From Chelativorans sp. AA-79 (GTDB taxonomy: Bacteria; Pseudomonadota; Alphaproteobacteria; Rhizobiales; Rhizobiaceae), in NCBI RefSeq assembly GCF_029457495.1, contig NZ_CP120361.1:930001-994000 (forward strand): 64,000 nucleotides of DNA, in the 5' to 3' direction. Within the stretch, counting starts at the first letter, position 1. The number at the start of each line of letters is the position of its first letter. The translations under genes were made by a program, and so were the position numbers. Below are positions 25,285-32,121 of the stretch, piece after piece. The notes beneath the pieces are model-generated. The model saw only the letters and a list, made by a program, of their open reading frames with translations, did no database searches and was not told the DNA's origin.

Positions 25285-25357
25285 CAGAGTGTAGCGCAGC
25301 GGTTAGCGCACCTGATTTAGGTTCAGGGGGTCGTGGGTTCGAATCCCACCGCTCCTG
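25285..25357 (+). tRNA. tRNA-like gene, anticodon UAG (nominal Leu), class I shape
   Basis: D-arm GCGC-AGCGGTTA-GCGC, anticodon arm CCTGA-TTTAGGT-TCAGG (anticodon TAG, reads CUA), 5-nt variable loop, and T-arm GTGGG-TTCGAAT-CCCAC are all perfect. The acceptor is not: with 7 bp geometry the first two pairs fail. The flanking bases would give an 8 bp stem (TCAGAGTG with CGCT-CTGA) if one C (25354) is bulged out. Normal tRNA-Leu has a long variable arm; this one does not. No CCA is encoded. Charging specificity cannot be read from sequence. Confidence 0.6.
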
Positions 25358-25397
25358 ACCTACGCCGCCCTCAACATGCAGGTGCCGCACGTGAGCA

Positions 25398-25631
25398 CTA
25401 TTGGCCGAAGGGCTTCGCCTTCCTTGCAATCACAAGCGCCTGCTCGCCTGCATCGCCTTCGGCAAGATCGTACTCGCCCTGCCAATACTCTCCATCATCT
25501 CGGTCGGCCGGAGTGACGCGAGCGATTGCTATCGACGACGGGGATTCATATCCGTCCTCATAGGCGTCGACCAGAACCGGCAATGATGGATCGACTTTGC
25601 TTAACTGCTCAATGAGTTCGCCTACAGTCAT
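25398..25631 (-). CDS. Small conserved phage protein
   Basis: 77 residues from the ATG at 25631 with AGGGAGA 7 nt upstream. It starts MTVGELIEQLSKVDPSLPVL and continues VDAYEDGYESPSS, a pattern shared by many small phage proteins of unknown function that begin T-G-E-L-I/L. Acidic, likely globular. It is in the same operon as the metallopeptidase, 10 bp downstream. Confidence 0.7.
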   Translation of the reverse strand: MTVGELIEQLSKVDPSLPVLVDAYEDGYESPSSIAIARVTPADRDDGEYWQGEYDLAEGDAGEQALVIARKAKPFGQ

Positions 25632-25641
25632 GCGATTCTCC

Positions 25642-26271
25642 CTATGCAGCCCTGAGCATGCATGTCCCACATGCCTGTGCAATCCGAACATTAGCGATTT
25701 CAGGCCCGGCATTGGCAGCATCGACGAACTCACGGACATGAGCCGCATCCGCGCCATAGCGGCGCACGATGCTGGTGAATTCCTGAACGTCGTGGGGCCT
25801 TATGGCGAAGGCTGGCCTTCCGTCCTGTCGGAACTTCGGAGCGCCAAATTTGTCTTTTTCCTGACCCGCATGCAGAAGTTCGTGTTCGCAGAGCGCAGCC
25901 CATTCCGCATCACTGCACTGCTCGGAATAATGTGCATCGAAAGTCAGGACGAAATCAGGAATCTCCCCGAACCATCCAAGCAACTGCATTTCCGCCCGCG
26001 CCTTTGGCCACTTGCCCATCATGGCTCTGGGCTGTCCCAACTCGCACTGACCGACGATGGTGCGGCCTTGTCGAGAATTGCCGACATTGGTCCATAGCGC
26101 GCCGATCGAGGCAAAGTTCAGGTGCGCGTGTTCTTCGTTATAGAGCGGAGCACCTTCCTCGATGAACGAGGCCCGCGCCCACTCGATGATTTCGGGCGCA
26201 GGCACGAATAGCGGCTCGCCGACGGTTTCGAGGAGCGATTCCGGCGGACGTGGGCGCAACAAATCAGCCAT
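25642..26271 (-). CDS. Putative phage metallopeptidase (HELLH)
   Basis: 209 residues from the ATG at 26271; starts further upstream would read through the operator and promoter region. Zinc-binding HELLH at residues 130-134 (CEHELLHAGQEKD), preceded by FVLTFDAHYSE, with RPHDVQEFTSIVRRYG downstream that may give the third ligand region. It matches the phage metallopeptidase type (SprT/zincin-like) found in Rhizobiales prophages. It ends in CGTCMLRAA with a Cys pair. Substrate unknown. First gene after the operator pair at 26290-26326. Confidence 0.75.
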   Translation of the reverse strand: MADLLRPRPPESLLETVGEPLFVPAPEIIEWARASFIEEGAPLYNEEHAHLNFASIGALWTNVGNSRQGRTIVGQCELGQPRAMMGKWPKARAEMQLLGWFGEIPDFVLTFDAHYSEQCSDAEWAALCEHELLHAGQEKDKFGAPKFRQDGRPAFAIRPHDVQEFTSIVRRYGADAAHVREFVDAANAGPEIANVRIAQACGTCMLRAA

Positions 26272-26289
26272 CGGAGCCACATTCCTGTT

Positions 26290-26328
26290 GAAGCATGGTG
26301 CGCAGCAGTGTAGCGTAAATTGCATCAA
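26290..26328 (-). promoter_or_regulatory. Type A operator pair and promoter region, minus strand
   Basis: Two imperfect palindromes 20 bp apart: GTAGC-GTAAATT-GCATC (26310-26326) and GAAGC-ATGGTGC-GCAGC (26290-26306). On the minus strand TTGATG overlaps the first. A better promoter call is TTGCAC, 18 bp, TACACT, with the palindrome in the spacer. It would drive the metallopeptidase operon; the plus-strand genes at 26355 start only 30 bp away on the other side and may share the control. Confidence 0.7.
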
Positions 26329-26354
26329 TCGTGCAACAGAAAGGGAGCAATCTG

Positions 26355-26480
26355 ATGCGCGCCACCCTCAACTATCCCCGGATCGCCGTCGTGCTCTTTT
26401 GCGTCGCCGTCTGGGCTTATCTCGCGGCCACGGGCGAAATCGTTCCCGCGTTCCTGCGCGGTCTCGGAGTGATGCAGTGA
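26355..26480 (+). CDS. Small single-pass membrane protein (41 aa)
   Basis: ATG at 26355 preceded by AAGGGAGC. The peptide MRATLNYPRIAVVLFCVAVW continues with a hydrophobic segment (residues 10-25) and a short C-terminal tail (FLRGLGVMQ). The stop overlaps the next start. Small membrane proteins of this sort in prophages can be exclusion, antiholin or envelope-stress factors; nothing here decides which. Confidence 0.65.
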   Translation: MRATLNYPRIAVVLFCVAVWAYLAATGEIVPAFLRGLGVMQ

Positions 26481-26707
26481 TGCGCGAGTACGAAACGGTC
26501 GTCGACCTCATCCGCCGCGCCATTCCCATCATCGAGGAAGAGCGCCAATGCCTGTTCGAAGGGCATCAGGTCAACGGAAAGCTCGTCATCACCGATGAGA
26601 TTGACCGGAACGTCGCCGACGCCATCGCATCAATGGACGCGTGGCTCGAAGAAGCTCGGTTGATTGTCGGGGATGCCTCTACTCACACTGAGGTTAAGGC
26701 TAATTGA
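26480..26707 (+). CDS. Small helical protein
   Basis: 75 residues from the ATG at 26480, overlapping the preceding stop by 1 base; the in-frame GTG at 26477 is an alternative. Starts MREYETVVDLIRRAIPIIEE, then two further acidic helices (ADAIASMDAWLEEARLIVG). No family recognised. Co-transcribed with the small membrane protein. Confidence 0.65.
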   Translation: MREYETVVDLIRRAIPIIEEERQCLFEGHQVNGKLVITDEIDRNVADAIASMDAWLEEARLIVGDASTHTEVKAN

Positions 26708-26752
26708 TTCTGTACCTTACCCCCCGGGTTTAGGTCAAGAGGAATATCAGAA

Positions 26753-27064
26753 ATGAGCAAAAAGGGGAGATGGATCCGCCCAGGTTTCGACCTTTGGAAA
26801 AAGCTTGACCCGAAAAAGGTGGCACGCGCTCTCTATCTTGCGGGCGGCAACAAGGCCGAAGCTGCACGCGAGCTAGGCATCCACAGATCCAATCTCTACG
26901 AATTCCTAAAGCACCACCCGCAGGTCAACAAGATGCTCAAGCAATGGCGCGATGAGGAGATTAGTCGCCGCAGCGAAACGCCACACGATCAACTTTCTGC
27001 AACTCGCGTTTGGTCGCAACTTGAGACCATGAACGATGGCGTTCCGCGAAAAGTGAGAGGCTGA
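26753..27064 (+). CDS. Fis-type helix-turn-helix protein (HTH_8)
   Basis: 103 residues. Residues ~20-60 carry a Fis-like HTH: KVARALYLAGGNKAEAAREL followed by GIHRSNLYEFLKHH. Basic N-terminus (SKKGRWIRPGFDLWKK). A single-domain HTH_8 protein in a phage early region could act as a transcription activator or as a terminase-like DNA binder. AAGAGGAAT precedes the ATG. No operator of types A or B lies directly in front of it. Confidence 0.7.
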   Translation: MSKKGRWIRPGFDLWKKLDPKKVARALYLAGGNKAEAARELGIHRSNLYEFLKHHPQVNKMLKQWRDEEISRRSETPHDQLSATRVWSQLETMNDGVPRKVRG

Positions 27065-27068
27065 ATAG

Positions 27069-27866
27069 ATGCCCAGGGCGCAGAAGAAATCCGCTTTCCA
27101 GATCGAGCAGGAGCGCGAGAGCGAACTTGTGGCGCGCCTGCGCGAAACATTGCCCACCGATGAAGAAGGCATTGTGGAGGAGGCTGGACGCTCGCTCGAA
27201 CGGTATCACGATGCAGCCTTGGCAAACGATGTGGACGGCCAAGGGCGCGAAGTGACGCGCCTCAACGCCCTCATCGCCAACGTCTGGCAGTCGCCTCCCG
27301 GCGAACGCTACCGCGGCAGTGAACGTTTCGATTGCTGGCACAGCGCGGCTGACTGGCTCCTCGACCAGACCGCGGCGCGCGACGGCGATGTTCCGATGTA
27401 CGGCCAGCGCGGGCGCTTCGTGCTGGAGATCGCAGGGTGCAGGACCGACTTCCGCTATGATGGCATCTTCGGCATATGTGGCGGCGGAGCGCATGTGATC
27501 GACCTCGACCGTCCGTTCTACTCCGAGACCGGATTCCGCTCTTTTCAAGTGTGCCCGCATCACCGCATCCTCTGCACCGGAGGAATCGACGTCGATGACT
27601 ACATGGCCCGCGTCTGCGAGGCGCAGCTGCGCTCCGCGCAGGGCATCAAGGGCGACAGACCCATAAAGCTCCACGAACCTCCCTTCGGCCCCCTCTATTG
27701 GCGCGGCAATCAGAAGTTCGGGCCGGATGATGGCTGGATCCGGGAACGTCGCAACGCTGATCCGGCATGGCGCCGAGGAGGTTTCCTCGCGGAGCTGCCC
27801 GACATCTTCGTCAACGGCATCGGGGTAAAGGTCGAGGCTTCCGGGCAGATGGCACTTGTCTTGTGA
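27069..27866 (+). CDS. Hypothetical phage protein with Cys/His cluster
   Basis: 265 residues, 4 bp after the HTH_8 gene. N-terminal third is a charged helix (FQIEQERESELVARLRETL). The middle has CRTDFRYDGIFGICGGGAH and VCPHHRILCTGG, possible metal ligands, with an acidic DVDDYMARV following. No recognised family. Operon position suggests a link to the HTH_8 protein. Confidence 0.6.
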   Translation: MPRAQKKSAFQIEQERESELVARLRETLPTDEEGIVEEAGRSLERYHDAALANDVDGQGREVTRLNALIANVWQSPPGERYRGSERFDCWHSAADWLLDQTAARDGDVPMYGQRGRFVLEIAGCRTDFRYDGIFGICGGGAHVIDLDRPFYSETGFRSFQVCPHHRILCTGGIDVDDYMARVCEAQLRSAQGIKGDRPIKLHEPPFGPLYWRGNQKFGPDDGWIRERRNADPAWRRGGFLAELPDIFVNGIGVKVEASGQMALVL

Positions 27867-27874
27867 TATCCTAC

Positions 27875-27913
27875 TTGACGCATTTAATGCATCAGTATAG
27901 CGTAATGTGCATC
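27875..27913 (+). promoter_or_regulatory. Type A operator pair with promoter, plus strand
   Basis: TTGACG (27875-27880) as -35, then a TATAGC(GT) -10-like sequence at 27898. Operators GACGC-ATTTAAT-GCATC (27877-27893) and ATAGC-GTAATGT-GCATC (27897-27913) are exactly 20 bp apart and cover -35/spacer and -10/start. The layout is base-for-base parallel to the one at 50693-50731. Controls the accessory gene run starting at 27969. Confidence 0.8.
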
Positions 27914-27968
27914 AGATGAATTGCCGGGCATGATCTGCCACACGGTGAGACATGGAAGGAGGGATGAG

Positions 27969-28331
27969 ATGGCGACCTTGGGATACCTTCTGCACTTCGC
28001 GAATTTTGGAGACAACCGCCTCGGGCCGTACCTCGCTGATCTTGTGGCTAGGGTTCACGGGGACGAGCGGCCCGAGGCGATCCGGGGCGTCAGCAGATCT
28101 CTGAAATATATCGGTAGTTCCGCCGTTTCTAAGTTCTTCAGTGATCAGGAGAGGCCGGCAGTCTTCACTGCCCCCGAGTACCACTCCGAGCTTGAAGACA
28201 TCAGCCATGCCGCATTCGACCTCATGAGCGTCGAAGCTGCACGAGACCTGAATAAGCGCCTCGACCGGATCTCTGTGGCTCTGTGGTCGCACGCCTCCGA
28301 GGCTGCATCGGTGCGCACTGAGGCCGCCTGA
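27969..28331 (+). CDS. Hypothetical phage protein
   Basis: 120 residues from the ATG at 27969 with AAGGAGGGATGAG directly upstream; a longer frame to 27921 would begin inside the promoter region. Starts MATLGYLLHFANFGDNRLG; helical overall (AAFDLMSVEAARDLNKRLDR). No family recognised. First gene of the operator-controlled run. Confidence 0.65.
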   Translation: MATLGYLLHFANFGDNRLGPYLADLVARVHGDERPEAIRGVSRSLKYIGSSAVSKFFSDQERPAVFTAPEYHSELEDISHAAFDLMSVEAARDLNKRLDRISVALWSHASEAASVRTEAA

Positions 28332-28389
28332 ACCCGCCTCCCGGCCTCACGGGGCCGGCTTCCAACACTTCCGATACGGAGAGATGAAG

Positions 28390-28689
28390 ATGGCACTGAT
28401 CGGCATTCGCGCATTCGTCTCCTGCGACGGCTGCAACACGAAGATGACATTCGACCTCGACGCTGCCGACGAACGCCCGCGCGATTGGAGTTGGTATGAC
28501 CTCGTTGTCGATCATGCTCGCGGCTTCGGCCCACGTGAGGGCGGATTCTCGTCAGTCCAAGGCGAGAGTGACAAGGTTCTCTGTCCTGCTTGCACCAAGA
28601 CCGTTGACGATTTCGTCACCGAAGACCGGAACGCCACCGACGCGGAGATAACGGAAGCCTTGGAGCAAGAGCTTTTCCCGAACGGCTAA
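28390..28689 (+). CDS. Small protein with two CxxC motifs
   Basis: 99 residues from ATG 28390; the ATG at 28384 is also possible, but GGAGAG spacing and the leader shared with neighbouring genes favour 28390. CDGCNTK near the N-terminus and CPACTK near residue 70 give a likely zinc ribbon around a DWSWYDLVVDHARGFG strand-helix. Pattern is common in small actinophage and rhizophage proteins of unknown role. Confidence 0.7.
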   Translation: MALIGIRAFVSCDGCNTKMTFDLDAADERPRDWSWYDLVVDHARGFGPREGGFSSVQGESDKVLCPACTKTVDDFVTEDRNATDAEITEALEQELFPNG

Positions 28690-28729
28690 CCCTTCCCCCA
28701 CCCAGGCCCCGGTGAACAGAGAGGATGAG

Positions 28730-28963
28730 ATGGCGACAGAAACCCGCATGATCTGCTGCCCAAACTGTGGCGGCGATGGAGGCTGGGATGGCGAGTTCTC
28801 GCCGGTTCACTACGGCCACTGGACAGCGTGCACCTATTGCGAGGGGACCGGCAACATCGAAGTCGATGTCGAGCCGATAACGGCAGATGACCTAGACGCC
28901 GCCCGCGCATCCTTCCGCACCCCCATACGCTCTCAACCAGCAACGGAGAAGCCCATGGCCTGA
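28730..28963 (+). CDS. Small DnaJ-type zinc-finger protein
   Basis: 77 residues from ATG 28730 with GAGAGGATGAG before it. CCPNCGGDGGW and CTYCEGTGN match the CxxCxGxG repeats of the DnaJ cysteine-rich domain, in two copies, enough for one zinc site. No J domain. The C-terminal half is unstructured. Role unknown; such stand-alone fingers often mediate protein contacts. Confidence 0.7.
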   Translation: MATETRMICCPNCGGDGGWDGEFSPVHYGHWTACTYCEGTGNIEVDVEPITADDLDAARASFRTPIRSQPATEKPMA

Positions 28964-28989
28964 TGCACGAGTCGTTACCCTCGTTGATA

Positions 28990-29013
28990 GCGGCGAGCCT
29001 TCGGGCTCGTCGC
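28990..29013 (+). other. Stable hairpin in intergenic gap
   Basis: GCGGCGAGCC, TTCG loop, GGCTCGTCGC: a 10 bp stem (one G-T) with a stable tetraloop and no following T-run. It lies in the 70 bp gap after the DnaJ-type gene. It could stop 3' exonucleases or attenuate transcription. Confidence 0.5.
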
Positions 29014-29033
29014 GCTGCCCCAGGATTCCATGC

Positions 29034-29384
29034 ATGAGCGAGCAACCGAAAGTCCATTGGACCGCCGAAGAGAACGGCAACTACAACCCTCCCTGGGTTC
29101 TCCGGTACGACCCGACGCCGGGAGGCATCCGCAATGAGGATGGCACGACAACACATCAAGTGACCTTTCCTGCGCTCCAGATCACGGATTGGGTCGCGGA
29201 GAAGGAAAAGGCGGCGCAGGGCCTCGCACGGCAACTGAACGCCTTCCCTGCCGTGCTCGACGCGCTCAAGGATTTCGTCACCGAGATCCGCGCCTATCAA
29301 TCCCCGGAATGCGAAGAATGCGAGATCATCGGGCCGCTCCTGCGTGCCGCTGACGCTGCGATCGCGCTGGCGGAGGGCCGCTGA
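29034..29384 (+). CDS. Hypothetical phage protein
   Basis: 116 residues. N-terminus with HWTAEENGNYNPPWVLRYDP and a C-terminal helical part with a CEECEIIGPLLRAADAAIAL stretch (two Cys). No family recognised. Its stop is 1 bp before the ATG of the next gene region, so the two are translationally linked. Confidence 0.6.
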   Translation: MSEQPKVHWTAEENGNYNPPWVLRYDPTPGGIRNEDGTTTHQVTFPALQITDWVAEKEKAAQGLARQLNAFPAVLDALKDFVTEIRAYQSPECEECEIIGPLLRAADAAIALAEGR

Positions 29385-29385
29385 C

Positions 29386-29673
29386 ATGCAGCCGAGATTC
29401 GATGAGCGCCGCTCCGTCTACCGCGATTGCCGGTGGTGCTACGGCAAAGGCTGCCTCTACTGCGAAGCGGAGGCGAATGCCGAATACAAGCGCCAGTTCC
29501 CCGATGGTTCCAAGCCAATCGCGACCTTCGACATGACGACGCCGGAGGGTCGCGAAGCCGCAAAGAAGGCAATCGGCCGAGAGGCGATCGAAAAGGCATT
29601 CGGCGCAGGCGGCGGCGGTATTGCTGAGATTCTGGAGAACATTGCGAAAGCGAAAGGAGGGGATGATGGCTGA
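29386..29673 (+). CDS. Small protein with CxxC pair and Gly-rich tail
   Basis: 95 residues from ATG 29386. The N-terminus has CRWCYGKGCLYCEAEAN, three or four cysteines that can form a zinc knuckle. The middle (FDMTTPEGREAAKKAIGREA) is helical; Gly-rich AFGAGGGGIAE near the end. No family recognised. It overlaps the next gene by 8 bp. Confidence 0.6.
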   Translation: MQPRFDERRSVYRDCRWCYGKGCLYCEAEANAEYKRQFPDGSKPIATFDMTTPEGREAAKKAIGREAIEKAFGAGGGGIAEILENIAKAKGGDDG

Positions 29674-29908
29674 GCCGATTTTCTTCTCCGAAAAGCTCGC
29701 CCGCGCCATCGAGGGCAAACAGCCTGGCGAGCAGCTCGACATCATCGCCGGGATGATTGCCGAAGCGGAGGCACAGAAAGCCGTCGGCTATGGTCCGCCC
29801 CGGTCGGACATCTATGCCGCGCGCCGGAAGTGGCTCGCCATCTATGACGCCCATCTGGCGCCGGTCACCATCACCTCAAAGGACAAAGAGTCATGCGTTT
29901 CATCCTGA
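29666..29908 (+). CDS. Small hypothetical protein
   Basis: 80 residues from ATG 29666, preceded by AAAGGAGG at good spacing; ATG 29663 is too close to it. Mostly helical (FFSEKLARAIEGKQPGEQLD; RSDIYAARRKWLAIYDAHLA). No family recognised. It overlaps the following gene by 16 bp. Confidence 0.6.
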   Translation: MAEPIFFSEKLARAIEGKQPGEQLDIIAGMIAEAEAQKAVGYGPPRSDIYAARRKWLAIYDAHLAPVTITSKDKESCVSS

Positions 29909-30225
29909 TCATGCCCGAGCACCGGAAAGCCTTCGATTGCCAGCAACCGGTCCAAATCGACGAGGCGTTCATCTGCAAAGTGCTCCGGTGCGACATGGCC
30001 CATGCCGTCGCTTTGGGCGATGACGTGGATCTGTGGCTTTCATCGCAGCCCAAGAACGCATCATTCTCGATCGACGGGCATCCGCATCCCTATCATGGGC
30101 GAGGCTTCATTTGCGGCCGGTCCAGGCTCGACGACTGCAAGGGCTTGCCCTTGCGATATTCGCTGGAGTGGATCGTGCCGAAGCTGCATTTCCCGCAGGC
30201 GTTGGCGTTCAGGAAGGCGGCGTAA
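29893..30225 (+). CDS. Hypothetical phage protein
   Basis: 110 residues. Predicted alpha/beta; contains YHGRGFICGRSRLDDCKGLP, which may form a small metal or substrate site with the earlier CDMAHAVALGDDVDLWL. No family recognised. Last gene of the accessory run before the terminator at 30322-30366. Confidence 0.55.
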   Translation: MRFILIMPEHRKAFDCQQPVQIDEAFICKVLRCDMAHAVALGDDVDLWLSSQPKNASFSIDGHPHPYHGRGFICGRSRLDDCKGLPLRYSLEWIVPKLHFPQALAFRKAA

Positions 30226-30321
30226 CGGGCCACTGAACAAAACGTGATCGGATAAGCCCTGTGGAATACGGGTGGAGCAGTTCAGCCTGCTTGCAACCAA
30301 GGATCGATTGTCTTCGAATTG
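30226..30321. other. Gap before terminator
   Basis: Part of the 250 bp between 30226 and 30477. Apart from the terminator, the rest has no supported gene; the stretch 30400-30470 may carry the promoter of the GIY-YIG gene, but I see no clear -35/-10 pair. Confidence 0.4.
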
Positions 30322-30366
30322 AAAACGGCGGTGGACCGATTCTCCCCAGAATGCCACCGCCGTTTT
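30322..30366 (+). terminator. Strong bidirectional-looking terminator
   Basis: AAAACGGCGGTGG (30322-30334) is perfectly repeated in inverted form as CCACCGCCGTTTT (30354-30366), a 13 bp stem with a 19-nt loop. The stem starts with AAAA and ends with TTTT, so it can work in both directions. It closes the plus-strand accessory run that starts at 27969. Confidence 0.75.
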
Positions 30367-30477
30367 GTCAACCAAGCCACAGGACGGCTCGGATTCGGAT
30401 CATGAAGACGACGAATAGAGTAGTTCATCGGATGCATGCGTCAAGCTTTCCTGTGGCATTCATACAGGAAAAATGAA

Positions 30478-30822
30478 ATGACCATCCAGAAGCCCATCAT
30501 CGTGCGGTGGACCGGCAAAAGCGGTCACTCTTACGATTTCCATCTCGATCCCATCGGAACACCCTTCAAGGACAGGCCCGGCGTCTATATCGCCTGCAAG
30601 CTTGCTAGGAATGGGAACTGGGACGCCATCTACATTGGCGAGACCGAGAGCTTTCAACAGCGGCTCTCGGTGAATTTGCTGACGCACCACAAATGGGCGA
30701 GCATGATCGCTGCCGGGGCAACGCACTTCTGCACGCTCCATGTTCCCGGGGTGCTTTGGGTGCGTGAAGGTATCGAAACCGACCTGCGCCGGAACATCCC
30801 GACGCCCTGCAACGACCAGTAG
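30478..30822 (+). CDS. GIY-YIG nuclease-domain protein
   Basis: 114 residues from ATG 30478. GVYIAC (GIY-like), WDAIYIGETESFQQRL (YIG, with the catalytic Arg in QQRL), REGIETDLRRN (the Glu), and PTPCNDQ (the terminal Asn) follow the order of GIY-YIG domains. Short single-domain members are common in phages and cut or nick DNA; some guard against other phages. It stands alone between two terminator-like or convergent borders. Confidence 0.75.
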   Translation: MTIQKPIIVRWTGKSGHSYDFHLDPIGTPFKDRPGVYIACKLARNGNWDAIYIGETESFQQRLSVNLLTHHKWASMIAAGATHFCTLHVPGVLWVREGIETDLRRNIPTPCNDQ

Positions 30823-30837
30823 GGCGTAGCGGCGGCT

Positions 30838-31143
30838 CTATGCCGCCGCTTCATCCTCGTATTTTGGCCGGCGCTTCTCGACCTCGATGCGGCGGCCTTT
30901 TCGGAAGAACGTTTCCGCGGCCGCCTTTGGATTCGCGGCTATTTCGCCATGCCGGCGCAGGTCGCCGTTGAAATAGGCCAAGAGGTGCGATGTTACCGCC
31001 TTCTGCGCCTCCAATTCGCTCGCGAAGACGATCGGCCGGGCGCCTTTTCCGAGGATCGGCGCCGGCCTGGCATCCTCGGCGAAGCGAAGCATAGCCCACC
31101 AACCGCCGGGAACGGCGCGGGTATAGCCTGCGAAGTGGTTCAA
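30838..31143 (-). CDS. Hypothetical phage protein
   Basis: 101 residues. Starts MNHFAGYTRAVPGGWWAMLR; mainly helical with a basic C-terminus (FRKGRRIEVEKRRPKYEDE). Resembles short proteins that modulate or bind replication enzymes only in general composition. Its start overlaps the stop of the nuclease-like gene upstream by 4 bp. Confidence 0.6.
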   Translation of the reverse strand: MNHFAGYTRAVPGGWWAMLRFAEDARPAPILGKGARPIVFASELEAQKAVTSHLLAYFNGDLRRHGEIAANPKAAAETFFRKGRRIEVEKRRPKYEDEAAA

Positions 31144-31835
31144 CGGAAAAGCTCCTGTGACTTTGGGCGCTCGGCGCCGAGGGGAATTGGATCGATGGGC
31201 GCATCGGCTTCAGCAAAGTCTCGCGCTCGCAACATCTGGCACACGGCGCGCTCGATCTCGCGGCCGGTCATGAGGCGCGACATTTCCGGCGCGATCTTGT
31301 AGGCCGGCGTGCGGCGGTCGCAGGGAATGCGATGCAGGGCGGCGACGGCGCGGATCTCATCGGCCCAGAGCAGCATGAGCATGCGATGATGCCACGGCAC
31401 TTCGGTTCGGTAGGGCGCAGACCAGGCGCGCCAGCGGCTTCCGCTGTTCATCTCCGGGTAGGACCAAATATCGTAGCAGTGCCGTGTCCCGGCCAGCGCC
31501 ACGGTCAGCGGTGAAGGAACCTGCCTTATGACGCCATGCTTCACAGTCTCCATGCCGGGAGATTTTGTCCACTTCTCATGGGCAGCGATGATCATGCCGT
31601 GGCAGCAAGGACCGAAGTCTCCGATCTGTCCTGGCAGCCGGTCGAGCTTGTCGCGCTCGCTCTTGATCTCGCAGATCCAGATGCGGTCAGGCTGCACCGC
31701 GACGACATCGGCGCGCGAGCTGCCATGCTCCACGTTCATCTCGTGAATGATGCGGGCGTCTGGCCACAGTTCTCGGAAACGCTTCACTACGGCTTCGCGG
31801 ATTTCGACTTCAGCGGAGGAGCGGCTATGCTTCAT
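31140..31835 (-). CDS. PD-(D/E)XK nuclease-like protein (MmcB/sce7726-like)
   Basis: 231 residues from ATG 31835, preceded by GGGAGGG at 7-9 nt; the frame is open further upstream but is Arg/Pro-rich and unlikely. The N-terminal 90 residues have the PD-(D/E)XK pattern: a conserved helix Glu (EIREAVVKRFRELWPDAR), HGSSRADVVAV with the Asp, and IWICEIKSERDK with the E-x-K. C-terminal half helical with several His/Cys. Known relatives act in DNA repair or as phage nucleases; the substrate is unknown here. Confidence 0.65.
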   Translation of the reverse strand: MKHSRSSAEVEIREAVVKRFRELWPDARIIHEMNVEHGSSRADVVAVQPDRIWICEIKSERDKLDRLPGQIGDFGPCCHGMIIAAHEKWTKSPGMETVKHGVIRQVPSPLTVALAGTRHCYDIWSYPEMNSGSRWRAWSAPYRTEVPWHHRMLMLLWADEIRAVAALHRIPCDRRTPAYKIAPEMSRLMTGREIERAVCQMLRARDFAEADAPIDPIPLGAERPKSQELFR

Positions 31836-31861
31836 GCAACCGCCCTCCCGAACCCGCGTTG

Positions 31862-32119
31862 ATGCGCATGGCGAAATGGGGATGGAAAGAGCCGGTGGTG
31901 GTGTACGCCGGGCCAGCCGGCGGAACGCGGATTCCTGTGCGCGATACGGTGCGAGCCGCCAAGGTCCTCGCGAAGGAATGGCCGAAGAGGGCCGAGCGCG
32001 GGGCGAAGTATTTCGCCGCCTGCCGCGCATGCTTGGCGGTGGCGGAGAAAGGCGCCGATCCGGAACGGGCTCGGAAGGCTTTCGTGGCGGCGGCCGAGGA
32101 AGCGGGAATGCTGGAGTAG
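31862..32119 (+). CDS. DUF982 family protein
   Basis: 85 residues from ATG 31862. Pattern VRDTVRAAKVLAKEWPKRAERGAKYFAACRA (split: the AA-LAKEWP and ACRACL elements) and ERARKAFVAAAEEAG are the DUF982 signature, a family almost confined to Rhizobiales. Function unknown. It is the only plus-strand gene between minus-strand operons and faces the methyltransferase gene tail to tail, so it may be a separately transcribed insert. Confidence 0.8.
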   Translation: MRMAKWGWKEPVVVYAGPAGGTRIPVRDTVRAAKVLAKEWPKRAERGAKYFAACRACLAVAEKGADPERARKAFVAAAEEAGMLE

Positions 32120-32121
32120 CA

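Noticed and set aside
25285..25357. Amber suppressor tRNA
   Set aside because: The anticodon is 5'-UAG-3', which reads CUA. An amber suppressor would need CUA as anticodon.
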